NCBI RefSeq assembly: GCF_023554995.1
Contig: NZ_JAMJPK010000002.1
Location: 62,001 to 126,000 of the forward strand
Direction: 5' to 3'
DNA length: 64,000 bases
Source of the DNA: Halomonas gemina
GTDB taxonomy: Bacteria; Pseudomonadota; Gammaproteobacteria; Pseudomonadales; Halomonadaceae
The translations under genes were made by a program, and so were the position numbers. Of this stretch, positions 31,645-44,866 are shown in pieces (within the stretch, counting starts at the first letter, position 1; every line of letters starts with the position of its first letter). The notes under the pieces are model-generated. The model worked only from the letters and a program-made list of their open reading frames with translations, was not told the DNA's origin and made no database searches.

Positions 31645-33984
31645 ATGAAAATCAAGACCATCGGACTGGCGGCACTGCTGCTCGTAGGTGCCCAGGCGGC
31701 ACAGGCACAACCTTTTGACGTTTCCGACATAAGGGTAGAGGGGCTGCAGCGGGTCTCGCCCGCCTCCGTGTTCAATGCCTTTCCTGTCAGTGCTCGCGAC
31801 CGGGTCGACGAGCGCGAGCTGGCCGAGGCGGCCCGCGAGCTCTTCGCCACCGGCCTGTTCGAGGACGTCAGCCTGGCCCGCGAGGGCGACGTGCTGATCA
31901 TCCAGGTGGTCGAGCGCCCGACTATCGCGCGCCTCAACATCGAGGGCAACAACCAGATCCCCGACGAGGACCTGCGCGACGGCCTCAAGCAGGCCGGGCT
32001 AGACGAGGGGCAGGTGCTGCAGCTCTCCACCCTCGAGGAGATCCAGCGCGAGCTGGAAGGCGTCTACCAGGCACAGGGGCGCTACAGCGCGCGGATCGAG
32101 ACCTCCGTCGAGGAGGTCGGCGAGGGCCAGGTCCAGGTCAACATCGACATCGACGAGGGGGCGGTGGCCAAGATCCGCCAGATCAACATCGTCGGCAACC
32201 GTGACTTCGACGATGACGAGCTGCGCGAGGTCTTCGAGCTCGACGACCGGCCGGGCTGGTTCTTCGGCTGGTTCTCCAGTGACGAGTACTCCCGCGAGGC
32301 CCTCTCCGGTGACCTGGAACGGCTGCGCTCCTTCTACCTGGATCGCGGCTACGTGAACTTCAATATCGAGTCGTCCCAGGTCTCCATCAGCCCCGACAAG
32401 TCGCGGATATTTGTCACCGTGAACATCGACGAGGGGCGGCAGTACCGCCTGGGCGACATCCGCTTCGCCGGTGACCTGCGGATTCCCGAGCGCGAGGCCC
32501 GCGAGCTGCTGGAAGTGGAGTCCGGCGAGATCTTCTCGCGCAGCGACGTCACCGCCTCCACGGAGGCCCTGCGCTCGCGGCTGGGGGCCGAGGGCTTCGC
32601 CTTCGCCAATGTGGACGGCATTCCCGAGGTCGCCACCAGCGGCGACAGCGTGGACCTGACCTTCCGCGTCGAGCCGGGACGCCGGGCCTACGTGCGGCGC
32701 ATCGAGTTTGCCGGCAACACCACCACCCAGGACGAGGTGCTGCGTCGCGAGATGATCCAGATGGAGGGCGCACCAGCCTCCACCGAGTCGATCAGCCAGT
32801 CGCGCCAGCGCCTGGAGCGCCTGGGCTTCTTCAAGCAGGTCGACGTGGAGACGCGTCCGGTGGCCGGCGAGCCCGACAAGCTGGACGTCACCTACACCGT
32901 GGAGGAGCAGCCCTCGGGTTCGATCTCGGCGAGCATCGGCTTCTCCCAGAGCGCCGGGGTGATCTATGGCGCCTCGCTTTCCCAGAACAACTTCCTGGGG
33001 ACCGGCAACCGGGTCAACCTCGGTGCCCAGCGCAGCGACACCTTCACCAGCCTCAATTTCGGCTTTACCGACCCCTACTGGACCCTGGGCGGCATCTCGC
33101 GCGGCTATAACCTTTTCTACCGCGAGACCGACTACGAGGATTCCGATATCTCGACCTACTCCACCGACGCCTACGGTGGGGGCATCAACTTCGGCTATCC
33201 GATCAACGAGTTGACGCGGCTGAATTTCGGCGCCTCGGCCGAGGACCTGTCGATCAAGACCTACCGCGACACCCCGGCAGAGATCATCCAGTATGAAAAT
33301 GACCAGGGCAGTGACGCCCAGAGCCTGAAGCTCACCGCCAGCTGGACCCGCAACAACCTCAATCGTGGGATCATGCCCACCGCCGGCAACTACCAGCGCC
33401 TGTCGCTGGAAAGCGCGGTGCCGGGCAGCGACGCCGAGTACTACAAGCTGCGTGCCCGGGCGCGCCAGATCATCCCCTTCAACGAGGAGCAGACCTGGGG
33501 CCTGAAGTTCAGCGGCGAGCTGGGCTATGCCGACACCGTCGGCAACGACCCCTACCCGTTCTACGAGAACTTCTTCTCCGGCGGCCTGGGCTCGGTGCGC
33601 GGCTTCACCGGCAATACCCTGGGGCCGGCCACCACCGAACGCAACGGTGGGGATGACCGCACCCTGGGCGGCAATGTCCTGGTGGAGGGCAGCGCCGAGG
33701 TGCTCTTCCCGGTGCCCTTCGTCGAAGACCAGCGCTCCCTGCAGGCCTCGCTGTTCCTGGATGCCGGCAACACCTTCCTGACCGACTGCTACGACGTGCC
33801 TGAAGACTTCACCTCTTCGTGCGAGTCCGGCGTCGACCTGGGCGAGCTGCGCTACAGTGCGGGGGTCGGCCTCTCCTGGCTGACCCCGGTGGGCCCGCTG
33901 ACCTTCAGCGTCGCCGAGCCGCTCAACGACAAGGACGGCGACGACACCCAGTTCTTCCAGTTCTCGCTGGGTCAGACCTTCTGA
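31645..33984 (+). CDS. bamA: Outer membrane protein assembly factor BamA
   Basis: Core of the BAM complex that inserts beta-barrel proteins into the outer membrane; 779 residues. A signal peptide (AALLLVGAQAAQAQ, cleavage near residue 20) is followed by five POTRA domains (about 22-420) and the 16-strand barrel. Barrel marks are YGASLSQNNFLGTGN, the GLGSVRGFTGNTLGP lid-lock region (RGF motif) and the C-terminal FQFSLGQTF ending in phenylalanine. It lies between rseP and skp in conserved order. Confidence 0.97.
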   Translation: MKIKTIGLAALLLVGAQAAQAQPFDVSDIRVEGLQRVSPASVFNAFPVSARDRVDERELAEAARELFATGLFEDVSLAREGDVLIIQVVERPTIARLNIEGNNQIPDEDLRDGLKQAGLDEGQVLQLSTLEEIQRELEGVYQAQGRYSARIETSVEEVGEGQVQVNIDIDEGAVAKIRQINIVGNRDFDDDELREVFELDDRPGWFFGWFSSDEYSREALSGDLERLRSFYLDRGYVNFNIESSQVSISPDKSRIFVTVNIDEGRQYRLGDIRFAGDLRIPEREARELLEVESGEIFSRSDVTASTEALRSRLGAEGFAFANVDGIPEVATSGDSVDLTFRVEPGRRAYVRRIEFAGNTTTQDEVLRREMIQMEGAPASTESISQSRQRLERLGFFKQVDVETRPVAGEPDKLDVTYTVEEQPSGSISASIGFSQSAGVIYGASLSQNNFLGTGNRVNLGAQRSDTFTSLNFGFTDPYWTLGGISRGYNLFYRETDYEDSDISTYSTDAYGGGINFGYPINELTRLNFGASAEDLSIKTYRDTPAEIIQYENDQGSDAQSLKLTASWTRNNLNRGIMPTAGNYQRLSLESAVPGSDAEYYKLRARARQIIPFNEEQTWGLKFSGELGYADTVGNDPYPFYENFFSGGLGSVRGFTGNTLGPATTERNGGDDRTLGGNVLVEGSAEVLFPVPFVEDQRSLQASLFLDAGNTFLTDCYDVPEDFTSSCESGVDLGELRYSAGVGLSWLTPVGPLTFSVAEPLNDKDGDDTQFFQFSLGQTF

Positions 33985-34013
33985 TCTCCGGCCCCTATCG
34001 AGGAGTCCCCACC

Positions 34014-34520
34014 ATGCGCAAGCTCTCCGTCGCCCTCTGCCTCGGCCTGCTGGCCGTCGTCACCCTCCCGGTCCAGGCCGATGAGGTGGCCGTGCTCGAC
34101 TGGCGCGCCGCGCTGATGGAGACCGACGCCGCTCAGCGTTCGATGAACGAGCTGCGCAATCGCCTGTCCGGCCAGCAGCAGGAGGCCGAGACCCTGGGCC
34201 AGGAGCTGCAGCAGATGCAGCAGCGCCTGCAGCAACAGGGCGAGAGCATGACCGAGACCGAGCGGCGCACGGCCATGCAGGCGTTCCAGCAGAAGGGGCA
34301 GCGCTTCGAGCAGCTGCGCCAGGAGATCGGCCAGGCGCGCCAGCAGTCCGAGCAGCAGTTCCTCCAGGAGGCCGAGCCCAAGCTGGACCAGGCCGTCCAG
34401 CAGGTCATCGACCGTCACGGCGTCGAGGTGCTGGTGGACCCGAACGGCGTGCTGCACGCCGAACGGGAGCTGCAGAACCTGACCGGGGAAGTCACCGAGA
34501 TCCTCAACACCCTCCAATGA
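34014..34520 (+). CDS. skp: Periplasmic chaperone Skp/OmpH
   Basis: Periplasmic chaperone that holds unfolded outer-membrane proteins for BamA; 168 residues. A signal peptide (LCLGLLAVVTLPVQA, cleavage before DEVAV) is followed by a first strand with VAVLDWRAALMETDAAQ, a long Gln/Glu-rich coiled-coil arm pair (about 45-130) and the C-terminal strand VLVDPNGVLHA. The ATG at 34014 has an AGGAG site; an ORF start at 33819 is rejected because it lacks the signal peptide. Confidence 0.93.
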   Translation: MRKLSVALCLGLLAVVTLPVQADEVAVLDWRAALMETDAAQRSMNELRNRLSGQQQEAETLGQELQQMQQRLQQQGESMTETERRTAMQAFQQKGQRFEQLRQEIGQARQQSEQQFLQEAEPKLDQAVQQVIDRHGVEVLVDPNGVLHAERELQNLTGEVTEILNTLQ

Positions 34521-34548
34521 GCCGGCCGCCCCACGACAGCGAGTCCCC

Positions 34549-35586
34549 ATGAACCAAGACGTCCGAACCCTCACACTGGCCGAGATCGCCGAGCGCCTGG
34601 GAGCCCGCCTCGAGGGGGACGGGGGACGGCAGGTGAGTGGCCTGGCCACGCTCAGGGATGCCGAGCCGGACCAGGTGGCCTTCCTCGCCAACCGCGCCTA
34701 CCTCAAGGACCTGCCGGGAACCCGGGCGGCGGCGGTGCTGCTGGCGCCGGGCCATGCCGAGAGCTGTCCGGTGGCGCGCCTGGAGATGGACAACCCTTAC
34801 CTCGGCTACGCCGAGCTGTCGCGGCTCTTCGACCCCCTGGCCGGGCGGTCCCCGGCCGGCATCCACCCCACGGCGGTGGTCGCCGACGATGTCCGCCTGG
34901 GCGAGCAGGTGGCCATCGGGCCCCAGGCGGTGATCGAGTCGGGGGTCGAGCTGGGTGACGAGGTGGTCGTCGGCCCGGGCTGCGTGGTGGGCGCCGACTC
35001 CCGCATCGGCCCCGGGTCGCGTCTGCATGCCAATGTCACCGTCTGCCATGGCGTGGTGATCGGGGCCCGGGCGATCCTGCACAGCGGCTGCGTGATCGGC
35101 GGCGACGGCTTCGGGTTCGCCCACGACGGGGCGCGCTGGCACAAGATCGCCCAGCTGGGCGGCGTGGTGCTGGGCGATGACGTCGAGGTGGGCAGCTGCT
35201 CGAGCATCGATCGCGGCGCGCTCGGCGACACCCTGATCGGTGACGACGTCAAGATCGACAGCCAGGTGCAGATCGCCCACAACGTGCAGATCGGCGACCA
35301 TAGCGCCCTGGCCGGCTGCGTTGGCATCGCTGGTTCCACCCGGGTGGGCCGGCACTGCATGCTGGGGGGCGGCGTGGGGCTCTCCGGCCACCTGACCATC
35401 GCCGACGGGGTGCAGGTCACCGGGATGAGCCTGGTGACCAACTCGATTCTCGAGCCCGGGATCTACTCGTCGGGAACCGGCGCCATGGACAATGCCCAGT
35501 GGCGCCGCAACGCGGTGCGCTTCAAGCAGCTCGACGACATCGCGCGACGCCTGGCGCGGCTCGAGAAGGCCGGCCGCAGCGGTTGA
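34549..35586 (+). CDS. lpxD: UDP-3-O-(3-hydroxyacyl)glucosamine N-acyltransferase
   Basis: Third enzyme of lipid A synthesis, adding the N-linked acyl chain; 345 residues. An N-terminal uridine-binding domain (about 1-100) precedes the left-handed beta-helix with hexapeptide repeats. Signature elements are IGGDGFGFAHDG, with the catalytic His region, GSCSSIDRGALGDTLIGDDV and the AGCVGIAGSTRVG coil. The stop codon falls inside the -35 of a promoter for fabZ. Confidence 0.96.
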   Translation: MNQDVRTLTLAEIAERLGARLEGDGGRQVSGLATLRDAEPDQVAFLANRAYLKDLPGTRAAAVLLAPGHAESCPVARLEMDNPYLGYAELSRLFDPLAGRSPAGIHPTAVVADDVRLGEQVAIGPQAVIESGVELGDEVVVGPGCVVGADSRIGPGSRLHANVTVCHGVVIGARAILHSGCVIGGDGFGFAHDGARWHKIAQLGGVVLGDDVEVGSCSSIDRGALGDTLIGDDVKIDSQVQIAHNVQIGDHSALAGCVGIAGSTRVGRHCMLGGGVGLSGHLTIADGVQVTGMSLVTNSILEPGIYSSGTGAMDNAQWRRNAVRFKQLDDIARRLARLEKAGRSG

Positions 35587-35610
35587 GGCCGCGTCGCTGG
35601 GCGGTATAAT
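35583..35610 (+). promoter_or_regulatory. Internal promoter ahead of fabZ
   Basis: TTGAGG (35583-35588, containing the lpxD TGA stop), a 16-bp spacer and a consensus TATAAT (35605-35610). Predicted start near 35617, 74 nt before fabZ. It would let fabZ-lpxA-lpxB-rnhB be expressed independently of bamA-skp-lpxD. Confidence 0.6.
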
Positions 35611-35690
35611 CCACCGCCTGTTTCCGCCGGCCCCTGCCGCCGGCCATGCCCCTCCGCGGGGGGCATCCTGTCATTTCAGAGGTCGCTACG

Positions 35691-36134
35691 ATGGTAATGG
35701 ACATCAACGAGGTTCGTGAGTATCTGCCCCACCGCTACCCCTTCCTGCTGGTGGACCGGGTGACGGAGATCACCCTGGGCGAAGCCATCGTTGCCTACAA
35801 GAATGTCAGCATCAACGAGCCGTTCTTCAACGGCCATTTCCCGCATCATCCGATCATGCCCGGCGTGCTGGTGGTCGAGGCGCTGGCCCAGGCCTGCGGC
35901 ATCCTCGGCTTCAAGACCGTCAACAAGCTGCCCGCCGACGGCTATGTCTACTACCTGGTGGCAAGCGACAACGTGCGCTTCAAGCGCCCGGTGATGCCGG
36001 GCGACCAGCTGGTGCTGGAAGCCAGGGTCCAACGCACCAAGCGTGGCATCTGGAAGTTCGCCTGCCGCGCCACGGTGGACGACGAACTGGTCTGCGAGGC
36101 CGACATCACCTGTGCCGAGAGGAAGGTCGCTTGA
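35691..36134 (+). CDS. fabZ: 3-hydroxyacyl-[acyl-carrier-protein] dehydratase FabZ
   Basis: Hot-dog-fold dehydratase of fatty acid elongation; 147 residues. Catalytic His49 and Glu63 are in [20 protein letters not shown]. It starts [20 protein letters not shown]; the ATG at 35691 has an AGAGG site, and the second ATG at 35697 is possible. It competes with LpxA for 3-hydroxyacyl-ACP, so clustering with lpx genes couples phospholipid and lipid A flux. The stop overlaps the lpxA start. Confidence 0.97.
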   Translation: MVMDINEVREYLPHRYPFLLVDRVTEITLGEAIVAYKNVSINEPFFNGHFPHHPIMPGVLVVEALAQACGILGFKTVNKLPADGYVYYLVASDNVRFKRPVMPGDQLVLEARVQRTKRGIWKFACRATVDDELVCEADITCAERKVA

Positions 36135-36898
36135 TACACCCCACCGCCCTCATCGATCCCGCGGCGCGCCTGGCCGACGATGTCGAGGTCGGGCCCTTCA
36201 CGGTGATCGGGCCCGATGTCGAGATCGGGCCCGGCAGCCACATCGGCCCCCATGTCGTGCTCAAGGGGCCCACCGTGCTGGGCGCGCGCACCCGCATCTT
36301 CCAGTTTGCCTCGGTGGGCGAGGACTGCCAGGACAAGAAGTACGCGGGAGAGCCGACCCGTCTGGTGATGGGCGACGACAACGTCATCCGCGAGGGGGCC
36401 ACCCTGCACCGCGGTACCGCCCAGGATCGCGGCGAGACCACCATCGGCTCGCGCAACCTCTTCATGGCCTATGTGCACGTCGGCCACGACTGCGTGATCG
36501 GCAACGACTGCATCCTGGCCAACCAGGTAACCCTCGCCGGCCATGTGCACCTGGGCGACTCCGTCATCCTCGGGGGGCTCTCGGCCATCCACCAGTTCTG
36601 TCACTTCGGTGACCACGCCATGGCCGGCGGCGGGTCGATCATCACCAAGGACACTCCGGCCTACGTGATGATCAACGGCAACCCGGCCCAGGTCCATGGC
36701 CTGAACCTGGTGGGGCTCAAGCGCCGCGGCTTCTCCAAGGAGGCCATCCGCGCGCTGGGCGAGGCCTACAAGCTGGTCTACCGCCAGGGCCTCACCACCG
36801 AGCAGGCCCTGGTCGAGATCCGGGAGCGCTTCGCGCTGCCCGAGACCGAGGCCTTCGCCGCCTCCATCGAGGCCTCGACCCGCGGCATCATCCGCTGA
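36131..36898 (+). CDS. lpxA: UDP-N-acetylglucosamine O-acyltransferase LpxA
   Basis: First enzyme of lipid A synthesis; 255 residues. A beta-helix of hexapeptide repeats ([35 protein letters not shown]) carries the catalytic His in [16 protein letters not shown], followed by the [12 protein letters not shown] alpha-helical C-terminus. The start is a TTG whose TTGA overlaps the fabZ stop; no ATG lies near, and the Ile-His-Pro-Thr beginning matches the family. A GAGAGGAAGG ribosome-binding site precedes it. Confidence 0.97.
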   Translation: MIHPTALIDPAARLADDVEVGPFTVIGPDVEIGPGSHIGPHVVLKGPTVLGARTRIFQFASVGEDCQDKKYAGEPTRLVMGDDNVIREGATLHRGTAQDRGETTIGSRNLFMAYVHVGHDCVIGNDCILANQVTLAGHVHLGDSVILGGLSAIHQFCHFGDHAMAGGGSIITKDTPAYVMINGNPAQVHGLNLVGLKRRGFSKEAIRALGEAYKLVYRQGLTTEQALVEIRERFALPETEAFAASIEASTRGIIR

Positions 36899-36911
36899 GG
36901 AGGGCGGCGTC

Positions 36912-38120
36912 ATGACGGTCCGGCGCGTCTACCTGGTCGCGGGCGAGCTTTCGGGCGACATCCTCGGCGCCGGCCTGATGCGTGCCCTCAAGGCCCGTCA
37001 TCCCGGCGTCGCGTTCCGCGGCATCGGCGGCCCGCGCATGATCAAAGAGGGCATCGACAGCCGCTTCCCCCTGGAGACCCTCTCGGTGATGGGCCTGGTC
37101 GAGGTGCTCCGGCACCTGCCCGGCCTGGTTCGGGTCAGGCGAACCCTTCGGCAGGACGCACTCGACTGGCGGCCCGATATCATGGTTGGCATCGACGCCC
37201 CGGACTTCAACCTCGGGCTGGAGCGGCAGCTGCGCGAGGCCGGCCTGACCACCGCCCACTACGTCAGCCCCTCCGTCTGGGCCTGGCGGCAGGGGCGGGT
37301 CAAGGGCATCAGTCGGGCCGTCGACGCCATGCTGACCTTTCTGCCCTTCGAGGCGGCCTTCTATGCGCGGCACCGGGTGCCGGTGGCCTTCGTCGGCCAC
37401 CCCCTGGCCGACGAGCTGCCCCTCGACAACGACCGTGCCGCCGCGCGTGCCGAGCTGGGCCTGGCCGATGCCGAGCAGGTGCTGGCCGTGCTGCCCGGCT
37501 CCCGGGCCAGCGAGATCCGTTTCCTGGGCGAGACCTTCCTCGCCGCTGCCGAGCGATTGTGTGCATCGCGGCCGGGCCTGCGGGTGGTGATCCCAGCCGC
37601 CACGCCCGAACGCCGCACCGAGCTGGAGGCGCGGCTTGCCGAGCATCCCGCCCTGGCGGGGCGCCTGAGCCTGGTCGACGGCCAGGCCCGCGAGGCCATG
37701 GTGGCCGCCGATGCGGTGCTGCTGGCCTCGGGCACCGCGGCGCTGGAGGCGATGCTCTGCCATCGCCCCATGCTGGTCGCCTACCGGATGGCACCGGCCA
37801 CCCACTGGCTGGCCAGGCGGCTGGTCAAGACCGAGTGGATCTCGCTGCCCAACCTGATTGCCCGGGAGGGCCTGGTGCCGGAGCTGATCCAGGACGCGGC
37901 CAGCCCCGAGGCCATCGCCGAGCTCCTGGGCGAGATGCTCGACGATCCCGCGGGTCGGGCGGCCCTGGAGGCCCGCTTTGCGGCGATGCATGCCGGCCTG
38001 CAGCGCGATGCCAGCCGCCGGGCGGCCGAGGCCATCGAGGCGCTGGTGGCGGGGCAGCCCCTGCCGGCGAGCGTCGCCCCTGAGCAGGGCGTCGAGCAGC
38101 GCGGGGAGGTGGCGCCATGA
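36912..38120 (+). CDS. lpxB: Lipid A disaccharide synthase
   Basis: Glycosyltransferase (GT19) joining UDP-2,3-diacylglucosamine and lipid X; 402 residues. N-terminal [18 protein letters not shown] and IGGPRM are diagnostic, followed by [36 protein letters not shown] and the UDP-site [11 protein letters not shown]; the C-terminal half has [16 protein letters not shown]. Its last 4 bp (ATGA) overlap the rnhB start. Confidence 0.96.
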   Translation: MTVRRVYLVAGELSGDILGAGLMRALKARHPGVAFRGIGGPRMIKEGIDSRFPLETLSVMGLVEVLRHLPGLVRVRRTLRQDALDWRPDIMVGIDAPDFNLGLERQLREAGLTTAHYVSPSVWAWRQGRVKGISRAVDAMLTFLPFEAAFYARHRVPVAFVGHPLADELPLDNDRAAARAELGLADAEQVLAVLPGSRASEIRFLGETFLAAAERLCASRPGLRVVIPAATPERRTELEARLAEHPALAGRLSLVDGQAREAMVAADAVLLASGTAALEAMLCHRPMLVAYRMAPATHWLARRLVKTEWISLPNLIAREGLVPELIQDAASPEAIAELLGEMLDDPAGRAALEARFAAMHAGLQRDASRRAAEAIEALVAGQPLPASVAPEQGVEQRGEVAP

Positions 38121-38755
38121 GGGCCAAGGCGGGTGCGCGGGGCAAAGGGGCCCGCGAGCTGCCGCCGCTGGTGATCGACTATGCCGGCGAGCGCCTGGCC
38201 GGCGTCGACGAGGTGGGGCGCGGCCCGCTGGTCGGCCCGGTGGTCGCCGCCGCGGTGATCCTCGACCCGGCACGGCCCATCGCGGGCCTCGCCGATTCCA
38301 AGGCGCTCACCGCCCGGCGTCGCGAGGCCCTGGCGATCGAGGTCCGCGAGCGAGCACTGGCCTATGCCGTGGCCGAGGCGTCGGCCACCGAGGTGGACGC
38401 GCTCAACATCTACCATGCCACGCACCTCGCCATGCGCCGCGCCATCGATGCCCTGGTGCCGGCGGCCGAGTACCTGCTGGTAGACGGCAACCGGCTGCCC
38501 GGGCATCATGTCTCCGGCCAGGCGGTGGTCAAGGGCGATGCCCGCCACCCGGCCATCGCCGCCGCCTCGATACTGGCCAAGGTCGCCCGCGACGCAGGCA
38601 TGGTGGCCCTCGATGCCCGGCACCCCGACTACGGTTTCGCCCGCCACAAGGGCTACCCGACCCGCGAGCACCTGGCCGCCCTTGAACGCCTGGGGCCGCT
38701 GCCGGAGCACCGTCGCTCCTTCGGTCCGGTAAAGCGCCAGCTGGCACTGTTCTGA
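38117..38755 (+). CDS. rnhB: Ribonuclease HII
   Basis: Removes ribonucleotides from DNA and RNA of RNA:DNA hybrids; 212 residues. The acidic active site begins with Asp31-Glu32 in [20 protein letters not shown]; the further catalytic Asp residues are in YLLVDGN and the [14 protein letters not shown] region. A basic N-terminal tail ([13 protein letters not shown]) precedes the domain. Start overlaps lpxB by 4 bp and dnaE follows 21 bp downstream. Confidence 0.96.
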   Translation: MRAKAGARGKGARELPPLVIDYAGERLAGVDEVGRGPLVGPVVAAAVILDPARPIAGLADSKALTARRREALAIEVRERALAYAVAEASATEVDALNIYHATHLAMRRAIDALVPAAEYLLVDGNRLPGHHVSGQAVVKGDARHPAIAAASILAKVARDAGMVALDARHPDYGFARHKGYPTREHLAALERLGPLPEHRRSFGPVKRQLALF

Positions 38756-38776
38756 TTCACCAATCTCGAGCCCATC

Positions 38777-42277
<3,501 letters not shown>

Positions 42278-42318
42278 CTGGCTGCGAGCTGCGGCTTGTA
42301 GCATGCCAGCGAGGGGCG

Positions 42319-42414
42319 CCGGGGACAGGTCGAAGAGGGGGTCCTATTCCAGGGATGGAATCGGTAGCGCCCAGGGAAGGGTTCACAGCGCCCCCTCGAA
42401 GACCCTGTCGCCGG
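42319..42414 (+). repeat. Structured dispersed repeat, copy C
   Basis: A 96-nt copy in the dnaE-accA gap. Outer stem CCGGGGACAGG with CCTGTCGCCGG, middle stem GAGGGGG with CCCCCTC, central hairpin ATTCC AGGGAT GGAAT. One extra base in the 3' arm explains the length difference from copies A and B. Immediately upstream (42283-42302) is a short degenerate direct repeat of GAGCTGCGGCT type. Confidence 0.85.
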
Positions 42415-42460
42415 AACAGCCTCGAGCGGTGCGATAAGCCTGCAGCCTACGGAGCTCGCC

Positions 42461-42488
42461 TTGCGCCGCACGTTGAGGGTGCCATAAT
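42461..42488 (+). promoter_or_regulatory. Candidate accA promoter
   Basis: TTGCGC (42461-42466), a 16-bp spacer and CATAAT (42483-42488), between the dispersed repeat and accA. Predicted start near 42495, about 70 nt before the accA ATG. Confidence 0.45.
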
Positions 42489-42563
42489 GCCAGCCACTTC
42501 ACTTTTCGCGCCGCGCCTGGCCTCGACGGGCAGGGCGGTGAAACACGACAAGGCATCCGGCCA

Positions 42564-43517
<954 letters not shown>

Positions 43518-43537
43518 GGGCCGTTCTGCGCTCTGCC

Positions 43538-44866
43538 ATGTCCCTTCAGTGCCTGATCGATCGCGCCCTGGCGGCTACCCCGCCGGGGCGTTGCGTCTGG
43601 GTGGCTCTCTCCGGCGGCCTGGACTCCTCGCTGCTGCTGACCCTGGCCGCCGCGGCCGCTCACCGTCACCCCCGCCCCCTGCGTGCCCTGCATGTCCACC
43701 ATGGGCTGCAGCCCGCCGCCGACGCTTTCGAGCGCCACTGCCGGCGGCTCTGTTCGCGCCTCGGTGTGCCGCTGTTCGTGGAAGGTGTCGCCGTCGACCG
43801 GGCCGCCGGGCAGGGCCTGGAAGGGGCGGCCCGGGAGGCGCGCTATGCCGCCTTCGCTCGGCGCGTGAGACCCGGGGAGACCCTCTGGCTGGCCCAGCAC
43901 CGGGATGACCAGGCCGAGACCTTTTTGCTGGCCGCCCTGCGCGGCAGCGGGGTGGGCGGCCTGGCCGGGATGGCGGCGTGTCGCGCCTGGTGCGACCGGC
44001 GACTCGAGCGCCCATTGCTCGATGTCGCCCGCTCGACCCTCGAGGCCGAAGCGGGGCGTCGGGGACTGGCCTGGGTGGAGGACCCCTCCAACGATGACCA
44101 GGGCCTGGATCGTAACTTCCTGCGCCACACCGTGCTGCCGCGGCTGGCGTACCGCTGGCCGCATGCCGTCGCGGCCCTCTCCCGCAGCACGGCGCTGGCC
44201 GGTGAGGCCGACGCCCTGCTCGCCGAACTCGCCGAACTCGACCTCGAGCGCCTGGGCGGTGACCCCGGCCGGCTGTCGGTACCGGGCCTCGCGGCGCTCT
44301 CCGACCCTCGCCGACGCCTGCTGGTGCGCCATTGCTGCGCGCGGCTGGGCCTTACGCGGCCGCCGGCGCGCCGGCTCGAGACGCTGCTGGCCCAGCTCGG
44401 TGCCGGGGAGGATGCCGAGGTGCGGGTGGCCTGGCCCGGTGCCGAGGCCAGGGTCTGGCGAGGGCGGCTCCACCTGCTCGCGCCCCCTGAAGCGCTGCCG
44501 GCCGGCTGGCAGGCCGAGTGGGACGGTCACGCGCCGCTGATGACGCCGCTGGGCGAGGTGCGGGTCGCGCTGGGCCGGGCCGACGGTGCGCCAGCCCGCC
44601 TGCAGGTGGGGCCACGGCAGGGGGGTGAGCGGCTGCGGCTGCCCGGCCGAGGCGGGCGCGACCTCAAGCGGCTGCTGCAGGAGCTTGGCGTGCCGACCTG
44701 GGAGCGCGGGCGGCTGCTGGTGGTGCGGGCGGGTGACACCCCGGTGGCGCTGCTCGACCCGCTGGAAGGGGCGTGGCTGGTGCTCGCCGAGGGCTGGGTC
44801 AGCCGCGCAGCACCAGGGGGAAGTCCGCGGCCTGCTGGTAGGCCGCCTCCTGCTCCAGGTCGTTGA
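43538..44866 (+). CDS. tilS: tRNA(Ile)-lysidine synthase
   Basis: Converts C34 to lysidine in the minor tRNA-Ile(CAU), changing its codon from AUG to AUA; 442 residues. The N-terminal PP-loop ATPase motif is SGGLDSS (25-31), with Leu where many homologues have Val or Met. HRDDQAETFL and DPSNDDQGLDRNFLR are the other family motifs, followed by the TilS substrate and C-terminal domains (GERLRLPGRGGRDLKRLLQE). Its last 68 bp overlap the 3' end of ppx on the other strand, and its C-terminal ~20 residues are Pro/Gly/Arg-rich and may be dispensable. Confidence 0.93.
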   Translation: MSLQCLIDRALAATPPGRCVWVALSGGLDSSLLLTLAAAAAHRHPRPLRALHVHHGLQPAADAFERHCRRLCSRLGVPLFVEGVAVDRAAGQGLEGAAREARYAAFARRVRPGETLWLAQHRDDQAETFLLAALRGSGVGGLAGMAACRAWCDRRLERPLLDVARSTLEAEAGRRGLAWVEDPSNDDQGLDRNFLRHTVLPRLAYRWPHAVAALSRSTALAGEADALLAELAELDLERLGGDPGRLSVPGLAALSDPRRRLLVRHCCARLGLTRPPARRLETLLAQLGAGEDAEVRVAWPGAEARVWRGRLHLLAPPEALPAGWQAEWDGHAPLMTPLGEVRVALGRADGAPARLQVGPRQGGERLRLPGRGGRDLKRLLQELGVPTWERGRLLVVRAGDTPVALLDPLEGAWLVLAEGWVSRAAPGGSPRPAGRPPPAPGR

